A stretch of DNA of 64,000 nt from positions 124,001 through 188,000 of the forward strand of contig UBJR01000007.1 in NCBI GenBank assembly GCA_900465675.1. The letters are read 5' to 3'. A program made the position numbers and the translations under genes. Origin of the DNA: Hyphomicrobiales bacterium (GTDB lineage: Bacteria > Pseudomonadota > Alphaproteobacteria > Rhizobiales > Rhizobiaceae). Shown here one piece after another: positions 18,776-28,265 of this stretch. The notes under the pieces were generated by a model that ran no database searches, was not told where the DNA came from, and saw only the letters and a program-made list of their open reading frames with translations. Positions within the stretch are counted from its first letter, which is position 1. The number at the start of each line of letters is the position of its first letter.

Positions 18776-19801
18776 ATGAACGTTGCAATAAATTACGAGC
18801 AGCTTTTCGATCCCGAAGTCGCGCGCGCATATTATGGGGCCGAACCTGAACCGTTAGGCCGTTATTATGACGATGAACGAGGATTGTTTATGAATGCGCG
18901 CCTTGGATCAGCGCCGTTTATTCAGGATGTGATCCAATTCGCCCCGGACGCACTTGCGTTTACAAGTGCCGGCGCTCCAACACCGGTATCGCGTCTCGGT
19001 CATCACCGGCAGGCGATCGGTGACGACGACTGGATTCACTTCTGTTTAAGGCTCGGCAGTGACGGGAGTGAAGACATTTCTGACTATAAAATGGTCGAGC
19101 AGCCAAGCCGGGTTTGTATGATCACACGCTACCCGGCTGGGACAACCATCGAGAGGACGTCCACTACAGACGAGAATTGGCGCGTGGCGTGCCTTTGGCT
19201 TAAGCCTGCAGCATTTCTCAGGCTGTTAGAAATTTCGTTCTCACGCATTCCGCCCGAGCTTTCTTGGTTGGCTGTCCCGAAAAGCGATGAAGCAACACAT
19301 CTTGCGGTGCCCTTAAGCCTAAGAATGCAGCTCGCGGTAAACGAAGTGCTGTCGTGTCAGTTCACCGGGGGAATAAGGCGGGCATTCATCTATTCCAAAT
19401 ATCTAGAGCTCGTAGCGACGATTTACCAGGCGGCCGTCGACCAGGTTACGCGTCCCGAACATTTGGCAAGTAAACTGTCGGAACGCGACGCCGGGAGGAT
19501 TGTCGAGGTCGCAAGTATCATCACCAGTAGCTTCGAACAAATGGATAACTTGGCAAGTCTCGCACGAAAGGTCGGCATCAACAGAACGAAATTGGTGCTC
19601 GGCTTCCGCGCAATATACGGGACGTCCGTTGAAGCCTATTGGCGGGATTGGCGCCTTCAAAAAGCGAGCGAACTCCTTCGAAACGATGGGATCTCCGTCA
19701 ACGAGGTAGCTTTCAGCGTTGGATATTCGGAGGTCTCATCGTTTACGCGCGCCTTTACCCGGAAATTTGGTGTACTACCTAAAAGCTGCAAAACCCAGTG
19801 A
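18776..19801 (+). CDS. AraC-family transcriptional regulator
   Basis: A 341-residue regulator with an N-terminal effector domain of no clear subfamily (residues about 1-220) and a C-terminal pair of helix-turn-helix motifs (about 240-340). These run ASIITSSFEQMDNLASLARK, then VGINRTKLVLGFRAIYGTSVE and the second helix NEVAFSVGYSEVSSFTRAF. The ATG at 18776 has a strong GGGAGGA ribosome-binding site. It lies between two minus-strand catabolic units (amidohydrolase operon to the left, GMC/ABC operon to the right, convergent with it). Its divergence from the amidohydrolase suggests local control of that operon and perhaps of the transporter. The inducer is unknown. Confidence 0.9.
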   Translation: MNVAINYEQLFDPEVARAYYGAEPEPLGRYYDDERGLFMNARLGSAPFIQDVIQFAPDALAFTSAGAPTPVSRLGHHRQAIGDDDWIHFCLRLGSDGSEDISDYKMVEQPSRVCMITRYPAGTTIERTSTTDENWRVACLWLKPAAFLRLLEISFSRIPPELSWLAVPKSDEATHLAVPLSLRMQLAVNEVLSCQFTGGIRRAFIYSKYLELVATIYQAAVDQVTRPEHLASKLSERDAGRIVEVASIITSSFEQMDNLASLARKVGINRTKLVLGFRAIYGTSVEAYWRDWRLQKASELLRNDGISVNEVAFSVGYSEVSSFTRAFTRKFGVLPKSCKTQ

Positions 19802-19845
19802 CAGGTTGGCGCCGCTGATTTTCTTAAGGGGGCACTCCTGCCTTC

Positions 19846-21735
19846 TTAACTTTGTGCAGATTTCAATCTGTCGGGCTTCGCACCAGTTGAAATAACTCGC
19901 TTGAACAGGCCGGTATTTGGAACTCGCGCATCCGTATTGTCAATCAGATGACAGGCGCTGAAGTTATTCTCGTCCCTGCGATAAAGCCGCGGGTCGTCAG
20001 TCTTGCAGCGTTCGAACGCAAATGGGCATCGTGTACGGAATGTGCAGCCAGGTGCAATGTCGATTGGATCGGGCGGTTCGCCATCAAGAAGATAGGTTTC
20101 CGATTCGTATCGCCGCTCTTCTATGACCGGAGCAGCACTCAAAAGCGCGCGAGAGTAGGGATGGCCTGAATCAAAGAACAGCGTCTCATTTTCGGCAAGC
20201 TCCACCACACGCCCAAGATACATAACCGCAACGCGTGAACACACTCGTCTGACCATCGCCAGATCGTGGGAAATGTAAATGTACGAGATTCCGCGTGTTT
20301 TCTGCAGCCTCTCGAAGAGGTCAATCAGCTTTCCCTGCTCGACCTGATCCAGGGCCGACAGTGTTTCATCAAGGATCATCAGTTCGGGATCAAGAACCAG
20401 CGCACGCGCGATATTCACGCGTTGTCTTTGGCCGGCGCTAAGTCCGATTGGAAGATTGTCAAAGACGGATGGGTTAAGCCCCACTTCCTGGATTGCCTCT
20501 CGCGCGCGTGCTTCAATTTGCTTGCGCGTGACTCCACCGTGGATGAGGAGCGGTTCCATGACCGTCCGGCCAACAGGGAAGTGTCCTGGTATGGCGTTAT
20601 AGGGGTCCTGAAGAAGAAGCTGAAACCCGCGTCGCAAGCGCAGCAATGCGCGCGAGGACATATGAGCGATATCCTCGCCTTCGAAAAGTATCTGTCCTGA
20701 ATTTGGAGATTCAAGGCGACTTAAAAGCCGCGATAGAGTGGATTTGCCGCATCCCGATTCGCCGACGATCCCGAAGTTCTCGCCTCGTTTTACCGCGAAT
20801 GAAACCTCTCGGACCGCTTGTACCGATTTCGTCTGAAACAGGCTTTCACGGTCTTTGACGGGATAGGATTTCGATATGTCTCTGACGTCCAGGATTGTGT
20901 CGCTGGTGATTGGTGGAGCAGGAGGAAACGGTGTCCCTACGGTCCAAATTTGAGGCACCTTAGCAATGAGTTCTCTCGTGTAGTCCGCTTCAGGTGCCTC
21001 AATCATTGAGCGCATGTCACGCTTTTCGACCACGTGTCCGTCGGCAAGGACAAGAACATCGTCAGCGATGTCCTGAATGACCCCAAGCGAGGAAGACACG
21101 AACAAGATTGCCGTCTTGAACTCGGTTTGCAGGTCTTTCAGGATCCGCAGGATTTGAGCACTTACCGTGACGTCCAAAGGTTGGGTGATATTGTCGGCGA
21201 TCAGAAACGCCGGATTGGAGATAAGCGCATCGACGATCAGGACCCGTTGCATCATCCCGCCGCTGAACTGAAAGGGATAGTCGTGAAAGCGCTGTCGAGA
21301 TGACGGCATGCGGACGGCATCAAGCAGACTGACGACGCGCTCCTCCGCATCGCGCTTTCCGATACCCGGAGCCACGGACATCAGTTTCTCGACGATTTGT
21401 GCGCCGATCGACACAGTTGGATCAAGTGCACTTCCAGGATTTGCGCCAACGTAACCGACTTCCTTACCGCGAATTTTCTGCATCTCCTTGGCGGGAAGCT
21501 TCAGAATATCCCTGTTCTGGAAAACGACCTCTCCCTGCCGGATATAGAGCGGCGGCTCGATCCAGTTTGCAACGGCACGCGATAGCACCGTCTTGCCCGA
21601 TCCGCTTTCGCCAATTATTCCTAGAACTTGCCGCTCTTTGAGTTCAAACGATACGTCGGATATGACCGAGCGAGTTTCGCGGCGACCGATGAGATCGACA
21701 GTCAGGCCGCGTACAGACAATACAACATCGCTCAT
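19846..21735 (-). CDS. Peptide-type ABC importer ATPase, two nucleotide-binding domains fused, first one degenerate
   Basis: A 629-residue fusion of DppD-like and DppF-like ATPases that powers the importer encoded upstream. NBD1 keeps Walker A (GESGSGKT) and an SGGMMQ signature. Its Q-loop glutamine is replaced (GANPGSALDP), the Walker B glutamate is Asn (LIADNITQPLD) and the switch histidine is gone (SSSLGVIQ). NBD2 is intact: GESGCGKST, LLQDP, LSAGQRQR, LDETLSALD and SHDLAMV. A C-terminal oligopeptide-transporter extension with Cys-containing GCTFRTRCPFAFERC follows. One ATP site is therefore expected to be catalytically dead. The start overlaps the permease stop (TAATG), the last step of a tightly coupled operon. 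Confidence 0.92.
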   Translation of the reverse strand: MSDVVLSVRGLTVDLIGRRETRSVISDVSFELKERQVLGIIGESGSGKTVLSRAVANWIEPPLYIRQGEVVFQNRDILKLPAKEMQKIRGKEVGYVGANPGSALDPTVSIGAQIVEKLMSVAPGIGKRDAEERVVSLLDAVRMPSSRQRFHDYPFQFSGGMMQRVLIVDALISNPAFLIADNITQPLDVTVSAQILRILKDLQTEFKTAILFVSSSLGVIQDIADDVLVLADGHVVEKRDMRSMIEAPEADYTRELIAKVPQIWTVGTPFPPAPPITSDTILDVRDISKSYPVKDRESLFQTKSVQAVREVSFAVKRGENFGIVGESGCGKSTLSRLLSRLESPNSGQILFEGEDIAHMSSRALLRLRRGFQLLLQDPYNAIPGHFPVGRTVMEPLLIHGGVTRKQIEARAREAIQEVGLNPSVFDNLPIGLSAGQRQRVNIARALVLDPELMILDETLSALDQVEQGKLIDLFERLQKTRGISYIYISHDLAMVRRVCSRVAVMYLGRVVELAENETLFFDSGHPYSRALLSAAPVIEERRYESETYLLDGEPPDPIDIAPGCTFRTRCPFAFERCKTDDPRLYRRDENNFSACHLIDNTDARVPNTGLFKRVISTGAKPDRLKSAQS

Positions 21736-22643
21736 TAATCCAAACCTCGAATGACTTTGTTACGAGCTCGCTCGAGAGCGCTGCCCATCAGATTGATGCT
21801 GGCAAGGGTGAGCGCAAGGATAAGGCCGGGGATAACAGTGATCCACCAAGCGTTGATAAGGTATTGCGTGCCCGCCGCGATGATATTTCCGAACGTGGGC
21901 GTCGGAGGCTGAATCCCAATCCCGATGAACCCGAATATCGCTTCGAATATCATCATTCGGGCCACATCGAGAACGGCCACAAATCCCATCGTTGGGAGGA
22001 TGTTTGGTGCAATATAACGCGAAATGATCCGGAAATTCGATGCTCCGAGTATCTCAGCGCCGCGGACGTATTCGCGCTTGCGTTCGGCAAGAACGACACT
22101 TCTTGTAACGCGCGCATATGCTGGCCAACCGGCCAGCACAAGAACAAGGATGACTAGTCCTTCGTTGGGTCGGGTTACACCGAGGATGGCGATCGCCAGG
22201 ATGACCACCGGAATGGCCATCTGGACATCCGTTAGTCGCATCAAGATCAGATCCACCCACTTGCCGTAGTAGCCAGCGACCATTCCGATCGCCGACCCTA
22301 GACAGAACATCCCGATGACGCTGAGCACTCCGATAACCAAAGCATTTTTCAGCCCGACGAGGGAGCGCATCAGTATGTCGCGCCCAAGCTGGTCTGTCCC
22401 GGCCAAATGTTCCATTTGCCAACCTTCAAGCGGGAAAGGCGGGAGGAATTTTGCCCTTACATTCATCGCGGTCGGCGAGATGTCGATCAGGTACGGCCCC
22501 AGGACCGACATGCCGATCATCAGCGCCGCAATGGCAAAACCGAGTCTGAAGTCGAAAGACCGCCTTGCAAGCCGAAAAATTCGGCCCCCGATTGTCTCTT
22601 CGCGCAATTTGCCCGTCGGAGCGGTTGCCGCCAAGGTTGTCAT
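21735..22643 (-). CDS. Peptide/nickel-type ABC transporter permease, DppC-like
   Basis: Second membrane subunit of the importer, 302 residues, with an N-terminal cytoplasmic stretch and about six membrane helices. The EAA coupling loop for the ATPase is visible as YVRGAEILGASNFRIISRYI, and the DppC-type sequence GTDQLGRDILMRSLVG precedes the transporter core. Start and stop overlap both neighbours (TGATG and TAATG), which shows coupled translation of the two permeases and the ATPase. Confidence 0.93.
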   Translation of the reverse strand: MTTLAATAPTGKLREETIGGRIFRLARRSFDFRLGFAIAALMIGMSVLGPYLIDISPTAMNVRAKFLPPFPLEGWQMEHLAGTDQLGRDILMRSLVGLKNALVIGVLSVIGMFCLGSAIGMVAGYYGKWVDLILMRLTDVQMAIPVVILAIAILGVTRPNEGLVILVLVLAGWPAYARVTRSVVLAERKREYVRGAEILGASNFRIISRYIAPNILPTMGFVAVLDVARMMIFEAIFGFIGIGIQPPTPTFGNIIAAGTQYLINAWWITVIPGLILALTLASINLMGSALERARNKVIRGLD

Positions 22644-23632
22644 CAGTACTGGAGCCTTCTGTCTATGTTCGTTGCAACGAAGTCCACGAGCATGTTGACC
22701 GCGACAAGAACGCCGCCGAACAGGATTGCGACAGCCTGAATAATGGGAAAGTCGCGTTGAAAGACGGCGTTGATCGTCAAAAGGCCCAAGCCCGGGTAGC
22801 TGAAGATAAACTCAACCACAAATAATCCTCCAAGCAACATACCAACCACCTGAACGCCGAAGAGATTGAGCAGAGGAATGGATGCGTTGCGCACGACGTG
22901 CTTGAATATGATGGTTCTGCGCGGAAGCCCGCGGACGGTGCCAAAATCCACGTAGTTCTCGTGCAGGCCACTTGCGATCGAAACCGAGATGGACCGGATT
23001 AGAACAGGCGCAAGTTCGAATGCGATGACAAGCCCAGGAAGAATTGCGTAGGAAGGGCCGCGATAGCCAATTGCCGGTAACCAGCCGGTCTTTGCAGAAA
23101 AAATCAGAATGAAAACGATGCCCAGCCAGATGTTCGGCAACGACACCAGAATTGACGATAGATAAACAGATACCCTATCTGGCCATCGGCCTGAGTTCAG
23201 GCCGGCAAAAATGCCGATCGGAACGGCCAAAAACAGCGCAAAAGCGATACCCATCCCCCCAAGCAGCAGTGTGTATGGCACTGTGCTGACGATCAGCTCG
23301 ATGACCGATGCTCTATTGGCGGCAGAATGAGTCGTATCGCCACGAGAACCACCGGTGCTGCCGCCCTGGGTGCCCCTTATGAAAGATGTGCCGAAATCTC
23401 CGGACGCAACCTGCTTTACGTATCTGGCAAACTGCAGCGGTATTGGATCCCGTAATCCGAGTTCCTTTGCGGTCTGCTCAAGGACTGCGGCGGGTGTCAT
23501 TGGTCCAAGCATCATGCGCACCGGGTCGCCTGGCACGACGCGCAGCAAAGTGAACACTGCAAACGCGACGAGAATGACGATGATCAGACCTTGAGCAATG
23601 CGGCGGATGAAGAAGTTAAGCGCGAAAAGCAT
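22643..23632 (-). CDS. Peptide/nickel-type ABC transporter permease, DppB-like, with a Gly/Ser-rich insert
   Basis: First membrane subunit, 329 residues, with the typical DppB start (an arginine-flanked helix then TLLRVVPGDPVRMMLGP) and the EAA loop ENYVDFGTVRGLPRRTIIFKH. Between the first periplasmic segment and helix two there is an unusual polar insert near residues 90-110, rich in Gly, Ser and Thr (RGTQGGSTGGSRGDTTHS), not expected in most DppB proteins. Its ATG at 23632 follows GGGAAG and lies 62 bp after the binding-protein gene. Confidence 0.92.
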   Translation of the reverse strand: MLFALNFFIRRIAQGLIIVILVAFAVFTLLRVVPGDPVRMMLGPMTPAAVLEQTAKELGLRDPIPLQFARYVKQVASGDFGTSFIRGTQGGSTGGSRGDTTHSAANRASVIELIVSTVPYTLLLGGMGIAFALFLAVPIGIFAGLNSGRWPDRVSVYLSSILVSLPNIWLGIVFILIFSAKTGWLPAIGYRGPSYAILPGLVIAFELAPVLIRSISVSIASGLHENYVDFGTVRGLPRRTIIFKHVVRNASIPLLNLFGVQVVGMLLGGLFVVEFIFSYPGLGLLTINAVFQRDFPIIQAVAILFGGVLVAVNMLVDFVATNIDRRLQY

Positions 23633-23694
23633 ATGCGACTTCCCAAAGATAGCGATCCGACAAAGAACTGTCGTCGGACCGCTGCCCGTTCTAG

Positions 23695-25257
23695 TTAAGC
23701 CATCGTCGCCTTGGAAAGATCGATTGGACCGTTCGGAGCGAACACGACGCCATCAAGAGACTTTGCCATCGCGTGGAAGTAAACCGCGGTGAAGAGCGAA
23801 AAAGTCGGAAGCTTCTTTGCAATCGCTGGGAGTGTTTCCTCGGCGATGATCTTTTTGCGTTCCTCCGGATTTGCGGCGTTGCGTTCTTTGTTGAGCGCGG
23901 CGTCGATTTCTGCATCTTCAAAGCCTGTAAAAAGCGCGCTCTTTGAGGACCAGTTCGGGAACAGAACAAGATCGGGTTCCGGTGAGCCGGTCATCCAGCC
24001 AACATCGACCATGTGACCTGCCCCCTGACCATCAGCTTTGCGGTAAACCTGCTCTTCCCATGCAGCAGGTTCAAGTACGGTGAGCTTTACGGGGAAGCCC
24101 TGCTCCTGAAGCATGGCTGTTATCAGTTCCCCATATTCGCGCGTCTTGGAATAGAACCCGATCGAAGTGATATATTCCAACTCCGGCAGGCCTTGCCCTT
24201 TAGGAAAGCCAGCCTCCGCAAGCAAGGCCTGGCACTTATCTGGATCGTATTGGGGATAGTCCGGGATATCGGCATAGCCAAATTTCAACGGAGAGATGTA
24301 GCTGCTGGACGCCTGGCCGGCAATCCCGACGACTTCCATGATCTGCTCGCGATCGATGGCATGGCAAACTGCCTGACGCAGGCGGATGTCGTCGAATGGC
24401 TTCTTGTTGCAGCGGAAATGCAGATACTTGTTTTCTAATGAAAGTGCTCGGTCGACCTTTACGTTTTCGTTCTTTTCGAGGCTTTCGTACTGTTCCGGTT
24501 CAAGCCGCTCGATAATCTGATATTCGCCGTTGAGAAGGCCGAGGACGCGCGTATTTGCATCCGGCACATAGGCATAAATCACTTCTTCGATCTGCGGCTT
24601 GCCATCGTAATAGGACGGGTTTGCTTTCAGGGTCGTCTTATCCCCGTTGGTAGACGCGAACATGAAAGGTCCGGTACCGTTCGGCTTAGCTTGAAGTGTC
24701 GAGGGATTTGCGATGTCGGCGGCTGACATGATCGGAAGGAAGCTCACGATGTAGTAGAACGCCGCTGCAGGATATCCGTACTTTTCCGTGTTGATCCGCA
24801 CAGTCAGTTTGTCAACGACCGTGATATCTGCCTTCCCCGGGTAAAGGGAGGCAGAAGGCCTCTTAGGATCAGAGGCATAGTCAAACGTGGCTTTGACATC
24901 TTCTGCACCAAAGTCCTGCCCATTATGGAATTTAACACCTTCTCTCAACTTGAATTCAAGCGTGTGCTTGTCGATTAGCGTCCAGCTTGTCGCAAGATCC
25001 GGGAGCAGCTCATCTGGCTTTTCCGCTTTCATCGGCGCCTTTGTGAGGTGATTGAAAATGAAATGCTCGGCGTTCCACTGCCCCACCGTTGTGTGAGACG
25101 TGGTATCCCAGTTGCCGGTGATGGAGCCCGCAGACGCAAAGATCACCCTCTTGACGCCCTGTGCGCTCGCGGCGCTGAATGAAAGTCCAATCCCGCTTGT
25201 AATTGTCGCACTCGCCAAGGCTACCCCGCCCATGAATGCCCGTCTTGTGGTCTGCAT
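23695..25257 (-). CDS. ABC transporter substrate-binding protein, family 5 (peptide/nickel type), Tat-exported
   Basis: Periplasmic receptor of the importer, 520 residues. The signal peptide begins MQTTRRAFMGG, a twin-arginine motif, and ends near SAASAQG, so export is probably by the Tat system after folding. The mature protein shows the family pattern LREGVKFHNGQDFGAEDVKA, the RQAVCHAIDREQIME segment and the late EEQVYRKADGQGAGH region. Family 5 proteins bind oligopeptides, but also opines, amino-sugars, glutathione and other polar amides; the ligand is unknown. GGGGAAT precedes the ATG. The GMC oxidoreductase gene is 41 bp upstream on the same strand, which suggests that it acts on the imported compound. 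Confidence 0.93.
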   Translation of the reverse strand: MQTTRRAFMGGVALASATITSGIGLSFSAASAQGVKRVIFASAGSITGNWDTTSHTTVGQWNAEHFIFNHLTKAPMKAEKPDELLPDLATSWTLIDKHTLEFKLREGVKFHNGQDFGAEDVKATFDYASDPKRPSASLYPGKADITVVDKLTVRINTEKYGYPAAAFYYIVSFLPIMSAADIANPSTLQAKPNGTGPFMFASTNGDKTTLKANPSYYDGKPQIEEVIYAYVPDANTRVLGLLNGEYQIIERLEPEQYESLEKNENVKVDRALSLENKYLHFRCNKKPFDDIRLRQAVCHAIDREQIMEVVGIAGQASSSYISPLKFGYADIPDYPQYDPDKCQALLAEAGFPKGQGLPELEYITSIGFYSKTREYGELITAMLQEQGFPVKLTVLEPAAWEEQVYRKADGQGAGHMVDVGWMTGSPEPDLVLFPNWSSKSALFTGFEDAEIDAALNKERNAANPEERKKIIAEETLPAIAKKLPTFSLFTAVYFHAMAKSLDGVVFAPNGPIDLSKATMA

Positions 25258-25298
25258 GTTATTCCCCTTTTTAATTGGCTTGTCGTGTTTGTTTGAGA

Positions 25299-26963
25299 TT
25301 ATTTTGCGGATTGATCAGCGAGAGCGAAAGCGTCTGGTTGCCGACCATTGAGCCGACCCGTCGAGCCGAGCTCGAGGAGTATCATCGCTGCAGCCTTCTC
25401 TCCGATCATGATGCTTGGAGCGTTGGTGTTGCCACTGGTAACAACCGGCATGATTGATGCGTCTGCAACACGAAGGCTTTCGACACCGATGACCTTCAGT
25501 TCTTTGCTGACAACTGCATCTTCTCCAGTCCCCATCTTGCAGGTGCCCGCAGGGTGGTAGCTGCCTTCAGCTGACTGCTTCAAGAAGGCGAGTATTTCCT
25601 CGTCGGTTCGAAGTTTACGGGCTGGCTTAAAAGCACCCTGATAATAGGGCTTGAAAGCGTTGCTCTCCAGGATGTTTTGGGAGATCCGAAATGCATCTGA
25701 AAGGCGAACGATGTCATCAGGATCCGAGAGCATGCGCGATTTCAGGCGTGGCGGATCAAATGGGCTATCTGAGCGTAGTAGGATTTCGGATCGGCTTTTC
25801 GGACGAAGCACACACGCTGCGATCGTAACGGCAGGGCGGTCGAGCAGCGATATGCCTCTTTCCGTAACCTCATATCCCACGGGAACGAAATGAAGCTGTA
25901 CGTCTGGCCTGCTTTCCGTTTCCGGACGAGTGCGGATGAAGGCCACAGCATGGGAGATGGGGCTGGCGGCCGGACCCTTTCCGCGCATCAGCCAGTTGAG
26001 GCCGTGACGCACGACGTGGCTCGCAGAGGTCTCCATGTTGTAAGTGCTGACATTCACATATCCACTGACCCAGACTTGCGGGTGCTCCTGTAGGTTCTGT
26101 CCAACGCCCGGCAGATGGTTGATCACTTTGATGCCGTTTGCTTTCAGGTGATCCTCGTTCCCAATCCCCGAACGCATAAGAACGCCGGGCGACCCGAGCG
26201 CTCCACAGCAGACGATGATTTCGGCATTCGCCCGCTCTTGGAAGAGTTGTGATCCGACAAAGTAGCGCACGCCGACAGCTCTCTTGCCTTCAAACAAGAC
26301 GCGATCGGCGACTGCTCCCGTGACGATTTTCAGATTGTCCCTTGATCGCGCCTTGTGCAGATATGCGCGAGCGGAGCTGTTTCGACGGCCAAAATCGATC
26401 GTACCCTGATTTGGACCAACGCCTTCCTGCGTGGCGCCGTTGATATCTGGGTTGTACGGTATGCCGAGTTCCTGCGCGCCGCGGATAAAGATGTCCCGAA
26501 GCTGATGAGGCGAGGCGACGTTGGATACTTTCAGCGGGCCGTCGGCACCGTGAAACTCGCCCGCACCAAACGGATTTGCCTCCATTTTCTTAAAAAATTG
26601 GAGTACGTCACGATAGCTCCACTCACCGGTATTGCCGAGCATGCGGGCCCAGTCGTCGAAATCTTCGCGTTGTCCTCGCACATAAACCATACCATTGATC
26701 GAGCTTGAACCGCCAAGCACTTTGCCAGCCGGCCATATGACCGCTCTGTTATCGAGCGATGGATCTGGTTCCGCCATGTACTGCCAATTGAAGCGGGGGT
26801 TGGCAATCGCCTTCACTTCGCCTGCAGGGATCCGAATAAAGGGTGAATTATCTCGGGGACCTGCTTCAATAAGCAAAACGCGATGTCGGCCACTTTCTGA
26901 CAGCCGGCTTGCAACAACCGAACCTGCAGACCCGCTTCCTAATACGATGTAGTCCCAGACCAT
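25299..26963 (-). CDS. GMC-family FAD-dependent alcohol oxidoreductase
   Basis: A 554-residue glucose-methanol-choline family enzyme that would oxidise a primary or secondary alcohol. It opens with the FAD motif GSGSAGSVVASRL, followed by AGKVLGGSSSINGMVYVRG, CCGALGSPGVLMRSGIG and the active-site histidine and asparagine in EGSYHPAGTCKMG and SGNTNAPSIMIGEKAA. There is no signal peptide, so the enzyme is probably cytoplasmic or membrane-associated and passes electrons to a quinone or to oxygen. It is the first gene of the unit with the peptide-type importer. It is closely similar along its length to the GMC protein at 51731. Choline dehydrogenase is only the nearest textbook relative; no choline-specific context is seen. 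Confidence 0.93.
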   Translation of the reverse strand: MVWDYIVLGSGSAGSVVASRLSESGRHRVLLIEAGPRDNSPFIRIPAGEVKAIANPRFNWQYMAEPDPSLDNRAVIWPAGKVLGGSSSINGMVYVRGQREDFDDWARMLGNTGEWSYRDVLQFFKKMEANPFGAGEFHGADGPLKVSNVASPHQLRDIFIRGAQELGIPYNPDINGATQEGVGPNQGTIDFGRRNSSARAYLHKARSRDNLKIVTGAVADRVLFEGKRAVGVRYFVGSQLFQERANAEIIVCCGALGSPGVLMRSGIGNEDHLKANGIKVINHLPGVGQNLQEHPQVWVSGYVNVSTYNMETSASHVVRHGLNWLMRGKGPAASPISHAVAFIRTRPETESRPDVQLHFVPVGYEVTERGISLLDRPAVTIAACVLRPKSRSEILLRSDSPFDPPRLKSRMLSDPDDIVRLSDAFRISQNILESNAFKPYYQGAFKPARKLRTDEEILAFLKQSAEGSYHPAGTCKMGTGEDAVVSKELKVIGVESLRVADASIMPVVTSGNTNAPSIMIGEKAAAMILLELGSTGRLNGRQPDAFALADQSAK

Positions 26964-27229
26964 TGGTTGCTCCTCTGATCCTAGACATTAAAGGGGGCGC
27001 GGGCATGGAGCGTTGACCGTGCGTTCGATTTTATTGTCCGCGCAATCCCGATTGTGAACCATCCCCTCTTACATTACCCGGGTTTACCAGCTACCAGGGA
27101 TGGATCGCGACGTTGGCATCGCGACCATTAGGGGAGCGCTATCACGCTAAGGCAATCTAATCCCTCATCCGCTGCAGATAGCGATATCAACGAGGCCGTT
27201 TTTCAGAGCTACTGGTGATTGTCCTGCCA

Positions 27230-28216
27230 TCAGATACTCACCAGCACCTTTCCGAGGGCGTCGCCCGTTTCAACGGCTTCGTGTGCGGCGATAATTTCTT
27301 TCAAGGGAAAGATCTTCGCGATCTCGGGCCTATATGCGCCGATTTCGGCACATGTGGTGACATCTCGAATGGCTTGTTCGAAAGCAGCCTTGGGAATTGA
27401 GTAGTAGAACACAAAGCGAAATACGTGGCTTTGGAACATTGATCGGAGAAATGGCAGGCGCAATTCTGCGCTCGGGTTTTCGGTCGCATAGGCGACCACA
27501 ACGCCGTTTGCGGCCAAGCAATTAACATCCGTTTCTGAATTCGTTGCCAAATCGACGTCGATGATACGATCGACACCTTCACCGTCTGTCGCGCCTGAAA
27601 TACGCTCGACTATATCATCTTCATAGCGGTAGATGATGAGATCGGCTCCCGCTTTGGCAACCACGTCGGCTTGGGCCTTGCGGCTTACGGTGGCAGCCAC
27701 CCATGCGCCGGCCCATTTAGCCAGCAGGATCGCCGCAAGACCGACACCACCAGCGCCTCCCTGGATGAGCAAGCGGAGTCCGCGTATGTCGCCATCTGCA
27801 AAAAGGCACCGATGGGCGGTTATGGCATTGACGCCTAAAGTCGCCCCAGTCTCGAACGACACAGAATCCGGGAGCGGCACGGCTCGCTCAGCCGGAAGCG
27901 TTAAGTACTCGGCCGCCGCTCCAAACGGCTGGCCACTTTGGGCCATGTAAACCCACACACGTTGACCAACCCGGTTTGGATCCACTCCTTCGCCCACGCG
28001 GTCGATGATCCCTGCGCCGTCCTGATGGGGCACTATGCGGGGGAACGCGAGTGGTTCACCGGCAAAGCCAGTACGAAACTTCATGTCGCCGGGGCACAGG
28101 CCCGCCACAGAAACCTTGACCCTCACCTCGCCAGGACCTGGCTGGGGGTCGGGCAGGTTCCCAACCTGCATGACATCGGCAGCTGCGCCCTGTGCTTCGT
28201 AAAATGCGGCACGCAT
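27230..28216 (-). CDS. Quinone-oxidoreductase-like medium-chain dehydrogenase/reductase
   Basis: A 328-residue NADPH-dependent MDR enzyme of the quinone oxidoreductase type. Seen are PGPGEVRVKVSVAGLCPGDMKF, PHQDGAGIIDRVGEGVD, the cofactor loop IQGGAGGVGLAAILLAKWAG and the final KIFPLKEIIAAHEAVETG segment. The structural-zinc cysteines of alcohol dehydrogenases are missing. GGAG precedes the ATG at 28216. It is divergent from a small HxlR regulator 106 bp away, a common arrangement in which the regulator senses a reactive electrophile and induces its reductase. The physiological substrate is unknown. Confidence 0.9.
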   Translation of the reverse strand: MRAAFYEAQGAAADVMQVGNLPDPQPGPGEVRVKVSVAGLCPGDMKFRTGFAGEPLAFPRIVPHQDGAGIIDRVGEGVDPNRVGQRVWVYMAQSGQPFGAAAEYLTLPAERAVPLPDSVSFETGATLGVNAITAHRCLFADGDIRGLRLLIQGGAGGVGLAAILLAKWAGAWVAATVSRKAQADVVAKAGADLIIYRYEDDIVERISGATDGEGVDRIIDVDLATNSETDVNCLAANGVVVAYATENPSAELRLPFLRSMFQSHVFRFVFYYSIPKAAFEQAIRDVTTCAEIGAYRPEIAKIFPLKEIIAAHEAVETGDALGKVLVSI

Positions 28217-28265
28217 AAAAATCTCCTTTTTTGAACGTTAGGAGAGTTTTCGAATGCTGCCTTGA

